Both the position numbers and the translations under genes were made by a program. This document shows, piece after piece, positions 19,628 through 27,760 of a stretch of 64,000 bases of DNA (the first letter of the stretch is position 1; the number at the start of each line of letters is the position of its first letter). Source of the DNA: Anaerotruncus sp. MC2020 (GTDB taxonomy: Bacteria; Bacillota; Clostridia; Oscillospirales; Ruminococcaceae); assembly GCA_000701945.1 (NCBI GenBank), contig JNKE01000017.1, positions 186,001 to 250,000 of the forward strand, read 5' to 3'. The notes beneath the pieces were generated by a model. It had not been told where the DNA came from. It made no database searches and saw only the letters and a list, made by a program, of their open reading frames with translations.

Positions 19628-20344
19628 ATGCGTTCAATTCTCATAGTAAACGACGACGGGATAGAAGCGGAGGGACTTCTCCGACTTGCTGCGCTCGCGA
19701 AGGAGTTCGGCGAGGTGTGGGTGGTCGCTCCCGACGGACAGCGCAGCGCCGCCTCGCACGCGATATCGCTCCACAGCCATGTGGACGTGTACCCGCACGA
19801 TTTCCCGATAGAGGGAGTTCGCGCGTTCTCGTGCAGCGGGACTCCTGCGGACTGCGTGCGCGTGGGAGCAGTCAGCCTCATGCCGAGCAAGCCCGACATC
19901 GTACTCTCGGGCATAAACAACGGCTACAACGTCGCGACGGACATACAGTATTCGGGCACGGCGGGAGCCGCCTTCGAGGGAGCCTTTCATGGCTGCCTGT
20001 CTATAGCCATATCCGAGGAGGCTAAGTCCTGCCACGAGGTCGCGGACAGATACCTCCCCGAGATACTCGCGGAGCTCGTTGAGCAGAGACTCGGCTACGG
20101 GCAGATATTCAACGTGAATATCCCCGCCTGCCCGCTGTCGGAATGCCGCGGAATACTGCGGGACAGAGCCGTTTCGCACGGTATGTTCTACCGCGACCGC
20201 TACAAGAAGACTGCCGACCTCCCGAACGGAGGAATGAGGCTTGTCGTGGACGGACAGTACAACGAGGACTGCGAGCCCGACACCGATTTCAGCGCGGTAG
20301 TCGGGAAGTACATATCAATCGGAATCGTAAATAATTATAATTGA
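19628..20344 (+). CDS. surE: 5'/3'-nucleotidase SurE
   Basis: A 238-aa metal-dependent nucleoside monophosphate phosphatase. The N-terminus ILIVNDDGIEAEG gives the metal-binding Asp pair, the Ser and Asn ligands lie in QRSAASHAIS and LSGINNGYN, and YSGTAGAAFEGA is the conserved family block. AAAGGAG precedes the ATG, eleven bases after the methyltransferase. With mtnN next, the end of this operon handles nucleotide turnover. Confidence 0.95.
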   Translation: MRSILIVNDDGIEAEGLLRLAALAKEFGEVWVVAPDGQRSAASHAISLHSHVDVYPHDFPIEGVRAFSCSGTPADCVRVGAVSLMPSKPDIVLSGINNGYNVATDIQYSGTAGAAFEGAFHGCLSIAISEEAKSCHEVADRYLPEILAELVEQRLGYGQIFNVNIPACPLSECRGILRDRAVSHGMFYRDRYKKTADLPNGGMRLVVDGQYNEDCEPDTDFSAVVGKYISIGIVNNYN

Positions 20345-20356
20345 CGGAGGCACAAT

Positions 20357-21064
20357 ATGAAACGAATCATAGGCATTATCGGAGCTATGGACGAGGAGGT
20401 CGCAAAGCTCATCTCACAGGCTGACATCACCGCAGAGGAGACCGTTGCAGGCATGACCTTCCGCGCGGGCACACTCGGCGGAGCGAACGTCGTCATCGTC
20501 AAAAGCGGCATGGGCAAGGTCAACGCGGGAATATGCGTACAGCTCCTTATTACGCGGTTTGGCGCAACTCACATAATCAATACGGGCTTCGCGGGAGCTC
20601 TCTCTCCCGAGGTCACGATAGGCAATATCGTCGTCTCAACCGAGGCTGTACAGCACGATTTCGACGTTTCGCCGCTCGGCTTCAAAAAAGGCGAGATAAT
20701 CGCGGGTATGGTCGCATTTCCTGCGGACAAGGAGCTTGTCGGCTCGGCGTGCAAAGTCATCGCGGAGACGCTCCCCGAGGTCAAGGTGCTCTCGGGACGC
20801 ATTTGCAGCGGCGACCAGTTCATCTGCGAGAAAGCCGCAAAGGAGCGCATAGTTTCGGAGTTTGGCGGACTCTGCTGCGAAATGGAGGGAGCGGCTGTAG
20901 CGCAGGTCTGCACGCTCAATAATGTGCCGTTTCTGGTACTGCGCGCGGTGTCGGACTCCGCTGACGAGGCTGCGGGCGAGGACTTCAATTTCAGCGTGTT
21001 CCAGAGCACGGTAGCCGAGGAGTTCGCGGAGGCAATAGTAAAGCTGCTGACTATCATAAAATAA
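20357..21064 (+). CDS. mtnN: 5'-methylthioadenosine/S-adenosylhomocysteine nucleosidase
   Basis: A 235-aa enzyme that removes adenine from methylthioadenosine and S-adenosylhomocysteine. Diagnostic blocks are IGIIGAMDEEV at the N-terminus, INTGFAGALSP, CEMEGAAVAQV (purine and ribose contacts) and RAVSDSADEAA carrying the catalytic Asp. It begins 12 bases after surE behind GGAGG. It is one of three SAH-consuming enzymes within 4 kb, with the deaminase at 21341 and AhcY at 23040. Confidence 0.95.
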   Translation: MKRIIGIIGAMDEEVAKLISQADITAEETVAGMTFRAGTLGGANVVIVKSGMGKVNAGICVQLLITRFGATHIINTGFAGALSPEVTIGNIVVSTEAVQHDFDVSPLGFKKGEIIAGMVAFPADKELVGSACKVIAETLPEVKVLSGRICSGDQFICEKAAKERIVSEFGGLCCEMEGAAVAQVCTLNNVPFLVLRAVSDSADEAAGEDFNFSVFQSTVAEEFAEAIVKLLTIIK

Positions 21065-21094
21065 GCCGCGCGAGGTAACAATGCCATTTATTGG

Positions 21095-21121
21095 CGGGAC
21101 GCCGAGGCGGCGTCCCCTACA
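21095..21121. repeat. GGGACGCC/GGCGTCCC hairpin repeat
   Basis: GGGACGCCGAGGCGGCGTCCCCTAC-type hairpin between mtnN and its terminator. Related copies lie near 9137, 22888 and as the arms flanking 47891-47974. Confidence 0.6.
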
Positions 21122-21297
21122 AGTTGCGCCTTCTATAAGGGGTGCAAAAATGCCCGTTTTGCAATGGAAAACCGTTGATTATTGAAAAAGTTTTTTGAAA
21201 CTTTGTAGGCGTTCACAAATCAGCCTGTTGATAATTGTGCGTTTCCGACAAGTGCGGACGTGCAAACTATGACGTAACGTCAGGGTTGAACATACAT

Positions 21298-21325
21298 AAA
21301 AAAGGCGGACATTTTGTCCGCCTTT
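21298..21325. terminator. Bidirectional terminator between mtnN and the SAH deaminase
   Basis: GGCGGAC (21304-21310) and GTCCGCC (21316-21322) pair around a 5-nt loop, flanked by an A-run upstream and T residues downstream, serving both convergent genes. Confidence 0.88.
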
Positions 21326-21340
21326 AATTCTGAGCTCCTT

Positions 21341-22609
21341 TTAAAGGTATTTCGCCGTTATCCTGCGTACCTCGCTGTAGACACGCTCCCTGTCTATCGT
21401 GAGGAGCTCCCTGTCCTTCATCAGCATCTCGCCGTTTACCATGACCGACGCTACCTCCGAGCCGTTCGCCGAGTAGCACAGCGACGTGATAAGGTCGTTG
21501 TTCGGGAAGAGCGAGGTCGCCGTCAAATCGAGGAATATGATGTCTGCGCACGCTCCCTCTGCGATGGTTCCGAGCTTGCCCTCCATACCGAGCGCCTTTG
21601 CCGCGTTCACGGTCGCCATTCCGAGGACGTCGTTCGCGCTCAGGAACGTGCAGTCGCGCTCTACGCCCTTGTGCATGAGCGAGAGCAGGCTCATCTCGCG
21701 GAACATATTCAGCGTGTTGTTGCTCGCACAGCCGTCTGTGCCGATGCAGAGGTTCACGCCGCTCTCGCGGAAGCCGCGTATCGGAGCTATGCCGTTGCCG
21801 AGCTTTGCATTGCTCGCGGGGTTCGTGACCACAGTTGCGCCGCGCTTGCGGAGGAGCTCGATGTCGCCGTCGCGCATCTGCACGCAGTGTGCGAGTATGC
21901 ATTTATCGTCGAGGAAGCCCGCCCTGTCGAGCAGCTCAACAGGCGATATCCCGTTCTTTTCGTAACAGCTCTCGACCTCGAATACGCTCTCGGACAGGTG
22001 CGTCTGCTTGAGCAAGCCCTCCCTTGCGGCGAGCTCCGCTATCTGCGCGTAGTATTTCTCCGAGCAGCTGTATATCGCGTGCGGCGAGAGTATGAACTTT
22101 ATCGTGTCGCTCTCGTACTCGGCACGCTCGCGCGTCATCTGAGCAAGTCGTTCCGCGCCGTCGCCGTTTATGTCATCACCGACGAGACCGCGTCCGATGT
22201 AGGCTCGCATTCCCGCGTCCCTTGCGGCTTTGCAGGACTGTCCCTCGAACATATGCATATCCGAGAAGCAGGTCGTGCCAGTCTCTATCATCTCTATCAT
22301 GCCGAGAAGGTTCGTCCAGTAGGCGTCCTCGCGCTCAATGACGTCCTCGACGGGCATTATCCGCTTGAACAGCCACTCGTCAAAGCTGACGTCGTCCGCG
22401 TAATTGCGGAACATCGACATATACGCGTGTGTGTGGAGGTTTATCAGTCCCGGCATTATCAGCCTGTCCGACGCGTCGATGACCTCGCATTCGTCGGAGC
22501 TCCCGCTGAATGATATCTTGCCGCCAATTACGTAAATGTCCTTCTTCGATGTCGTAAATACGCCGTTTTCGTACTTTGCGACGTATCCGTTGATGATTTT
22601 TTTATCCAT
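21341..22609 (-). CDS. mtaD: 5-methylthioadenosine/S-adenosylhomocysteine deaminase-type amidohydrolase
   Basis: A 422-aa metal-dependent amidohydrolase. The HxH metal pair is in INLHTHAYMSMF, further ligands are in KQTHLSE and LAHCVQM, and the final Asp is in GTDGCASNNTLNM. This arrangement matches the MTA/SAH deaminases of COG0402, which convert SAH to S-inosylhomocysteine. The start at 22609 (MDKKIINGY) follows GGAGAG; upstream codons have no SD. A consensus promoter lies directly before it. Location between mtnN and ahcY supports a substrate in the SAH/MTA pool, but guanine or hydroxy-purine deamination cannot be excluded. Confidence 0.87.
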   Translation of the reverse strand: MDKKIINGYVAKYENGVFTTSKKDIYVIGGKISFSGSSDECEVIDASDRLIMPGLINLHTHAYMSMFRNYADDVSFDEWLFKRIMPVEDVIEREDAYWTNLLGMIEMIETGTTCFSDMHMFEGQSCKAARDAGMRAYIGRGLVGDDINGDGAERLAQMTRERAEYESDTIKFILSPHAIYSCSEKYYAQIAELAAREGLLKQTHLSESVFEVESCYEKNGISPVELLDRAGFLDDKCILAHCVQMRDGDIELLRKRGATVVTNPASNAKLGNGIAPIRGFRESGVNLCIGTDGCASNNTLNMFREMSLLSLMHKGVERDCTFLSANDVLGMATVNAAKALGMEGKLGTIAEGACADIIFLDLTATSLFPNNDLITSLCYSANGSEVASVMVNGEMLMKDRELLTIDRERVYSEVRRITAKYL

Positions 22610-22639
22610 GGTGCACTCTCCAGTTTTCAGTATGCTTTG

Positions 22640-22668
22640 ATTATAGCACAGTTTTTCGGAAATAGCAA
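22640..22668 (-). promoter_or_regulatory. Sigma-A promoter of the deaminase gene
   Basis: On the minus strand: TTGCTA, 17-bp spacer ending TGTGC, TATAAT (complements at 22663-22668 and 22640-22645). Extended -10 TG present. Confidence 0.87.
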
Positions 22669-22732
22669 GGGCAGACACGGTCGATAGTTTTGTCTCGGTG
22701 TAGTGCGCCCGTGATACCGAATGCATTTGCCT

Positions 22733-22920
22733 GCGGGCGGATGATATCCGCCCCTACATAATGTTGAAATAACAGAATAACCGCGTTGGAGCCGCCTTTG
22801 GCGGTCCGCAGGATTATGTAATGTGCGGACGCCCAAAGGGCGCCCTTACAAACTGTTAACGTTAGTAAACGCGTAAGACGCGAAACGCCGAGGACGGCGT
22901 TCCCTACAAAAAATGGATAA
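22733..22920. repeat. Intergenic cluster of hairpin repeats between mtaD and ahcY
   Basis: This gap holds a GGGCGGATGATATCCGCCC palindrome (22735-22753), a degenerate third copy of the structured element (22788-22830, sharing GGAGCC-CCTTTGGCGGT and CGCAGGAT with copy B), a GGGCGTCC-like arm GCGGACGCCC/GGGCGCCC and a CGCCGAGGACGGCGTTCCCTAC hairpin (22888-22909). No open reading frame of note is present. Confidence 0.65.
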
Positions 22921-22979
22921 CCGTTCCGCTATACAAAAAAGCTATTGCCAGTAAAAGCTGAAAAATATCGTCCGCGACC

Positions 22980-23008
22980 TTGCAATCAGCCGCATTTTAT
23001 GTTAGAAT
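22980..23008 (+). promoter_or_regulatory. Sigma-A promoter of ahcY
   Basis: TTGCAA (22980-22985), 17-bp spacer, TAGAAT (23003-23008) with TG one base before the -10. AAAGGAAG precedes the ATG at 23040. Confidence 0.78.
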
Positions 23009-23039
23009 ATATCTATCACACCCGAAAGGAAGTTTTTCT

Positions 23040-24287
23040 ATGAGTATTATAAGAGACCCCGCCCTCTGGGAGAGCGGCGAAAGAAAAATACAGTGGGTAA
23101 AGCAGAATATGCCTCTGCTTCGCAGTATCGAGGCTGATTTCCTCCGTGACAAGCCCTTCGCGGGACTCAAGGTCGCGCTCTCTATCCACCTCGAGGCTAA
23201 GACTGCCTACCTCTGCAAGGTGCTCGCGGCAGGCGGCGCCGAAATGTATATCACGGGAAGCAATCCGCTCTCCACGCAGGACGACGTTGCCGCAGGACTC
23301 GCTCACAGCGGACTCAACGTCTTTGCATGGCATGGCGCTACTCCCGAGGAGTACCACGCTCACCTCACCGAGGTCATTTCCATTGGTCCGAACATCATCA
23401 TCGACGACGGCGGCGACCTCGTCAATATGATACATACCGAGTATCCCGAGCTCATTCCCAACGTCATCGGAGGCTGTGAGGAGACTACTACAGGCATTAT
23501 CCGTCTCATCGCCATGAATAAGGCTGGACAGCTTAAATTCCCTATGGCGCTCGTCAACAACGCCGACTGCAAGCACCTCTTCGACAACCGCTACGGCACG
23601 GGTCAGTCCGTATGGGACGGCATCAACAGGACGACTAACCTCATCGTTGCAGGCAAAAACGTCGTAGTAGCAGGCTATGGCTGGTGCGGCAAGGGCGTGG
23701 CTATGCGCGCTAAGGGACTCGGCGCAAAGGTAATCGTCACCGAGATAGACCCCATAAAGGCTATGGAGGCTGTTATGGACGGCTTCACTGTCATGAAGAT
23801 GGAGGAAGCCGCTAAAATAGGCGATTTCTTCGTTACCGTGACGGGCTGCAAGGACGTCATCACCGAGAATTCCTTCCTCAATATGAAGGACGGCGCTATC
23901 CTCTGCAATGCGGGGCACTTCGACTGCGAGGTCAGCGTGGCATGGCTGAAGGCTAACGCTGTCGAGCAGTGGGAGGCTCGCAACAACATTCAGGGCTACA
24001 AGCTCGCTAACGGAAACAGCGTCTATGTCATCGGCGAGGGCAGGCTCGTTAATCTCGCGGCGGGCGACGGTCACCCCGCGGAGATTATGGATATGTCATT
24101 CGCTATTCAGGCTCTCACGGCGGCTTATCTCGCCAACAACAGGGATAAGCTCTCCGAGAAGCTCATTCAGGTGCCGCGTGAGGTCGACATCGAGGTCGCA
24201 GAGCGCAAGCTGCGCTTCTGGGGCATGGAAATAGACAAGCTCACTCCCGAGCAGGAGGAGTACCTCAACAGCTGGCAGGCAGAATAA
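23040..24287 (+). CDS. ahcY: Adenosylhomocysteinase, short archaeal/Thermotoga-like type
   Basis: A 415-aa NAD-dependent hydrolase that reversibly splits S-adenosylhomocysteine to homocysteine and adenosine. Substrate-domain blocks (SIHLEAKTAYL, NPLSTQDDVAAGL, AWHGATPEEY, IDDGGDL) and the Rossmann loop VVAGYGWCGKG are intact. It lacks the roughly 40-residue insertion and the C-terminal Lys/Tyr tail seen in eukaryotic and proteobacterial enzymes, ending instead in TPEQEEYLNSW. The same short architecture is found in the Methanocaldococcus enzyme that prefers S-inosylhomocysteine. With a SAH deaminase gene divergently next door, an S-inosylhomocysteine route is possible here, but this is inference. 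Confidence 0.93.
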   Translation: MSIIRDPALWESGERKIQWVKQNMPLLRSIEADFLRDKPFAGLKVALSIHLEAKTAYLCKVLAAGGAEMYITGSNPLSTQDDVAAGLAHSGLNVFAWHGATPEEYHAHLTEVISIGPNIIIDDGGDLVNMIHTEYPELIPNVIGGCEETTTGIIRLIAMNKAGQLKFPMALVNNADCKHLFDNRYGTGQSVWDGINRTTNLIVAGKNVVVAGYGWCGKGVAMRAKGLGAKVIVTEIDPIKAMEAVMDGFTVMKMEEAAKIGDFFVTVTGCKDVITENSFLNMKDGAILCNAGHFDCEVSVAWLKANAVEQWEARNNIQGYKLANGNSVYVIGEGRLVNLAAGDGHPAEIMDMSFAIQALTAAYLANNRDKLSEKLIQVPREVDIEVAERKLRFWGMEIDKLTPEQEEYLNSWQAE

Positions 24288-24296
24288 GTCCAGATA

Positions 24297-24327
24297 AGGC
24301 AGTACGTTAAACCGTGCTGCCTTTTTT
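24297..24327 (+). terminator. Terminator of ahcY
   Basis: AGGCAGTACG pairs with CGTGCTGCCT around a short loop (one T-G wobble) and is followed by TTTTTT. Confidence 0.9.
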
Positions 24328-24368
24328 GCTCCATGTGCTCTGAACCTCATAAAATTATCCGTAAGATA

Positions 24369-24396
24369 TTGCATTTTTGTTTCTATATGATATAAT
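24369..24396 (+). promoter_or_regulatory. Sigma-A promoter of the HD-GYP gene
   Basis: TTGCAT (24369-24374), 16-bp spacer, TATAAT (24391-24396) with TGA directly before the -10, in a very AT-rich stretch. Confidence 0.72.
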
Positions 24397-24430
24397 ATAA
24401 TATATATATATGTTTTAGGGGTGAGTTATT

Positions 24431-26530
24431 ATGAGTCAGACTGAAACAGCCAGAAAACAGAATCCCGCTTACGTGATAACACTTTGCGCGGTCTGCTTCG
24501 GACTGAATATGCTCGGAGCTTTCATTTGCAGCAAATTCGGTATCAATATGTACCTCGATACGGTGGGGACAGTCCTCGCGGCGGTCTGCGGAGGCTATAT
24601 CCCGGGTATTCTCGTCGCCTTCTGCACCACCTTCATCAAGGGTATTTCCGACCACGAAGCGCTCTATTACAGCCTCGTGGGTATGCTCATGGGCGTCTGC
24701 GGTGCCTTCTTCTCGAAGCATAAGTTCTTCAACAGCTTCTTCAAGACTGTCGCCACTATCCCCATTTTCACGCTCGTCGCGGTCATTCCCGACAGCATTC
24801 TCACTTGGTTCCTCTACCCCGAGAGCCAGACTACCTTCGCAAATCAGGTCATCTCAGACTGCCGCATAGAGCTCGCGGACAAGTCCGTGACCGTGCTCAT
24901 AGTCTTTCTGATTTTTATCCTGCTGCCAAAGACGCTGCTGAAAAAGTTCCGATATCAGGTGCTTTATCAAGCTCCCATGCCTCCCGAAATGGCAAAGGCA
25001 GTTAAAAAGAGCCGTCCGCGCTCCCTGTCAATAAACATTAAGATTGCTCTGATACTTACTCTCGCTTCCTTCCTCATCGCGGGCTCGTCTACCGTAATCA
25101 GCTTCGTCCTCTACAGAGATGCCACTATCCACGACCACGAGAGCCTCGCCTCGGGCGTCGCTGAGGTAGTCGCGGGTACTATCGACGCCGACAAGGTCGA
25201 CGAGTACATCGCCAAGGGCAGCGCTGCCGAGGGCTATGACGAGACCGAGGAGAGGCTGTATATGCTCCGTGAGAGCCACGTCGATATCCTCTACATCTAC
25301 GTCTACAAGATAGAGAAGGACGGCTGTCACGTCGTGTTTGACCTCGATACCGACGATACGAAGGGCAACGAGGCGGGCGACATCATCGAGTTTGATGACT
25401 CGTTCAGCCACCTTATCCCCGACCTACTCGCGGGTAAGCCCATTGACCCCATAATCACCGATGACTCATACGGCTGGCTCATGACGGTATATAAGCCCGT
25501 CTATGACAGCAGCGGAAAATGCGTATGCTATGCGGCGGTTGATATCTCCATGAACGACATAGTCGCCTATCAGAACCGCTTCATCGCTAAGCTTATCGCT
25601 CTGTTTGTCGGCTTCTTCATTATCATCATCGCAATAAGCCTGTGGTTCGTCCGCAGCAACCTCCTCACCCCTGTCAATACTATCGCCTACAGTGCGGGCG
25701 CTTTCGCCTTCAACAGCGACGGCGCTCTCGAAAAAAGCGTCGAGCGCCTGAGAAAGCTCGATATCCGTACGGGCGACGAGATAGAGAACCTCTACCTCGC
25801 CTTCCTCAAGACCACCGAGGACAGCGTCCGCTATATCAGTGATATCGAGGAAAAGACCGCGACTATCTCGAAAATGCAGAACGGTCTCATCATGGTCCTC
25901 GCCGACCTCGTCGAGAGCCGCGACAAGTGTACGGGCGACCACGTCAAAAAGACTGCTGCCTATGCTCGCATAATCATGAATGAGATGAAAAAGCGCGGTA
26001 TGTACCCCGACCAGCTCACTGACGAGTTCATCAATGACGTCATGAACGCGGCTCCGCTCCACGATATCGGCAAGATACACGTCTCCGACATGATACTCAA
26101 CAAGCCCGCAAAGCTCAATGACGAGGAATTCAAAAAAATGCAGACCCATACTACCCTCGGAAGCAAAATCATCGACCGTGCTATTGATATGGTCCCCGAT
26201 TCCGCTTACCTCAGAGAGGCTAAGAACCTATCCGAGTACCACCACGAAAAATGGAACGGCAAGGGCTATCCGCATGGTCTGAGCGGCGAGGATATCCCGC
26301 TGTCCGCACGTATCATGGCTGTCGCTGACGTCTTCGATGCCCTTGTCTCAAGACGCAGCTACAAGCCTCCGTTTAAGTTCGAGGACGCTATGAACATTAT
26401 CCGCAAGGACGCAGGCTCTCACTTCGACCCGCTCGTCGCCGAGGCTTTCCTCGGTGCGGAGGACGAGGTCCGCAAGGTCGCCGAGGAATTCGGCTGCATC
26501 GAGCCTTCTGCTCCCGAAAAGAGCGAATAA
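24431..26530 (+). CDS. HD-GYP cyclic di-GMP phosphodiesterase with membrane sensor
   Basis: A 699-aa membrane protein predicted to hydrolyse cyclic di-GMP. The first 180 residues form a bundle of about five helices resembling ECF-transporter S components; a further helix (about 205-225) leads to an extracellular Cache-like domain (226-395), a helix at 396-417, a HAMP-like linker and coiled coil, and a C-terminal HD-GYP domain. The metal pair is His544-Asp545 in PLHDIGK, and the GYP segment is GKGYPHGLSGEDIPL. The fusion of a small-molecule-uptake-like module with a Cache sensor suggests detection of a vitamin-like or nutrient signal. It is the natural counterpart of the cyclase at 6360, although not linked in an operon. 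Confidence 0.9.
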   Translation: MSQTETARKQNPAYVITLCAVCFGLNMLGAFICSKFGINMYLDTVGTVLAAVCGGYIPGILVAFCTTFIKGISDHEALYYSLVGMLMGVCGAFFSKHKFFNSFFKTVATIPIFTLVAVIPDSILTWFLYPESQTTFANQVISDCRIELADKSVTVLIVFLIFILLPKTLLKKFRYQVLYQAPMPPEMAKAVKKSRPRSLSINIKIALILTLASFLIAGSSTVISFVLYRDATIHDHESLASGVAEVVAGTIDADKVDEYIAKGSAAEGYDETEERLYMLRESHVDILYIYVYKIEKDGCHVVFDLDTDDTKGNEAGDIIEFDDSFSHLIPDLLAGKPIDPIITDDSYGWLMTVYKPVYDSSGKCVCYAAVDISMNDIVAYQNRFIAKLIALFVGFFIIIIAISLWFVRSNLLTPVNTIAYSAGAFAFNSDGALEKSVERLRKLDIRTGDEIENLYLAFLKTTEDSVRYISDIEEKTATISKMQNGLIMVLADLVESRDKCTGDHVKKTAAYARIIMNEMKKRGMYPDQLTDEFINDVMNAAPLHDIGKIHVSDMILNKPAKLNDEEFKKMQTHTTLGSKIIDRAIDMVPDSAYLREAKNLSEYHHEKWNGKGYPHGLSGEDIPLSARIMAVADVFDALVSRRSYKPPFKFEDAMNIIRKDAGSHFDPLVAEAFLGAEDEVRKVAEEFGCIEPSAPEKSE

Positions 26531-26539
26531 AACTAAAAC

Positions 26540-26610
26540 GCCCCTATGAGGTGCTCACGTTGAAAAGATGACTTCTCTTTTCATATCTGTGAGTACCACA
26601 TAGGGGCTTT
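26540..26610. terminator. Long bidirectional hairpin terminator
   Basis: GCCCCTATG and CATAGGGGC close a 68-nt hairpin that continues with GGTGCTCAC/GTGAGTACC and GAAAAGA/TCTTTTC. An A-run precedes and T-rich sequence follows; it sits between convergent genes. Confidence 0.82.
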
Positions 26611-26632
26611 ATTTTGCTAATGGTCTGCTGTA

Positions 26633-26860
26633 CTATTTCTTCATCAGCTTGGCAAGCTCCTGAAAGAGCTCGATGTCGTTGTCGTTTATCTTGATGTTGG
26701 TCTTCATCGTCTGTCCCTGCGAGGTGGTGAGGGTCATCTCGATGATGCTGTCCTTGTCGACAGCTCCGCCTACTGCTCCGAGGAACATCAGGAACTTCGG
26801 GTGGTCCTGACAGAATGTCTCGAACAGCGGCTTCAGCTTCATTGCTGCAAGTGGGTTCAT
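26633..26860 (-). CDS. Small conserved-looking protein, function unknown
   Basis: A 75-aa hypothetical protein starting MNPLAAMKLKPLF. The start at 26860 has AAAGGAG upstream; the longer frame is antisense noise over the neighbouring gene. It has a hydrophobic stretch FLMFLGAVGGAV (about 23-34), too short for a sure membrane helix, then a polar beta-prone part and a C-terminal amphipathic helix (ELFQELAKLMKK). It is the last gene of a five-gene operon, two bases after the Gx transporter stop. I do not recognise the family. Confidence 0.7.
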   Translation of the reverse strand: MNPLAAMKLKPLFETFCQDHPKFLMFLGAVGGAVDKDSIIEMTLTTSQGQTMKTNIKINDNDIELFQELAKLMKK

Positions 26861-26862
26861 AG

Positions 26863-27390
26863 CTATTTCTCCTTTGATTCGTTGTTGTTGTCCGTCCGTC
26901 TGACGGGTATGAGGCGCTTGAGCACGTACTGCGCGCACAGTCCTGTGAACAGTCCCGCGATACTGCCCGTGACTATCAGCACGGGATAGTTGAGCAGCAC
27001 GGCTGGCGACCGCGTCACTACGAGCGCGGCGGCTATCTGCCCCGTGTTGTGGAGCATTGCGCCGAATACGCTGCACAGCCACAGAAAATTCAGCGGTATC
27101 ACCTTTTTCAGCAGGAGCATTCCAGCGATGCAGAGCGCTCCCCCCGCGAGGCTGTATATCAGCGCTGAGAGGTTGCTGCTGAATATCGCGCCGAGCAGTA
27201 TCCTCGTCACGAGCAGCATCGCCGCCTCGCGCGCCTTATAGCTGTATACGGCGTAGACCGTGAATATGTTCGCGAGTCCGAGCTTGACCCCGGGTGTCGA
27301 CGAGAGGTCGGGCAGTCGGAGCTCAACGATGAATATTATCAGAGCCGCCGCCGTCAGCAGCGAGAGCTCTGTGAGCCGTCTCGTCTTCAT
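26863..27390 (-). CDS. Gx transporter family protein
   Basis: A 175-aa protein with five or six membrane helices, matching the Gx transporter/HepT-component-I-like family (related to ECF S components). Characteristic residues are GVKLGLANIFT near the first third and YSLAGGALC. It lies between NusG domain II and a small protein with gaps of one and two bases. The trio ApbE, NusG-II and Gx recurs in Firmicutes and is associated with extracytosolic flavinylation; the Gx protein would supply a cofactor precursor or quinone-related molecule. The transported compound is unknown. Confidence 0.85.
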   Translation of the reverse strand: MKTRRLTELSLLTAAALIIFIVELRLPDLSSTPGVKLGLANIFTVYAVYSYKAREAAMLLVTRILLGAIFSSNLSALIYSLAGGALCIAGMLLLKKVIPLNFLWLCSVFGAMLHNTGQIAAALVVTRSPAVLLNYPVLIVTGSIAGLFTGLCAQYVLKRLIPVRRTDNNNESKEK

Positions 27391-27391
27391 G

Positions 27392-27760
27392 TCAGCCTCC
27401 GTTCTGCGGCGCGTCCGTGAACTTTATCACGAGCTTGTGCGGAAGGCACACGATAGGCACGCCCTCGGACTTGAGCGTACCCGTCTTGATGCAGGTCTTG
27501 TCGGGGCAGTCTGCCTCGGATATGCGGATTGTGCCGTCCTCGCCTATCTCGACGATATTGTAGCCGCCGTCGGGCGATTCTATGCGTATCGTCTGCTCGG
27601 CGTCGTAGTCCGCGAGGTCAAAGGTGTACAGCACCTTGCCGTTCTGCGTTATCTCGACCCATGTGCTGTCGGAGGGACGGCGGAGCAGCAGTGCCGTGAC
27701 CGCCGCCGCTGCGAATATGAGCACTGCGGCTGCAAGACATATCTTCACTCCCTTAGTCAC
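27392..27760 (-). CDS. NusG domain II-containing exported protein
   Basis: A 122-aa protein with one N-terminal membrane anchor (about residues 5-26) and an extracellular NusG domain II. The Cys pair in SEADCPDKTCIKTG and the C-terminal IVCLPHKLVIK are the family's hallmark. It overlaps the apbE 3' end by eight bases and the Gx gene follows one base later, so all three are translated together. Function is not established; co-occurrence suggests a partner in extracytosolic flavin redox chemistry. Confidence 0.87.
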   Translation of the reverse strand: MTKGVKICLAAAVLIFAAAAVTALLLRRPSDSTWVEITQNGKVLYTFDLADYDAEQTIRIESPDGGYNIVEIGEDGTIRISEADCPDKTCIKTGTLKSEGVPIVCLPHKLVIKFTDAPQNGG

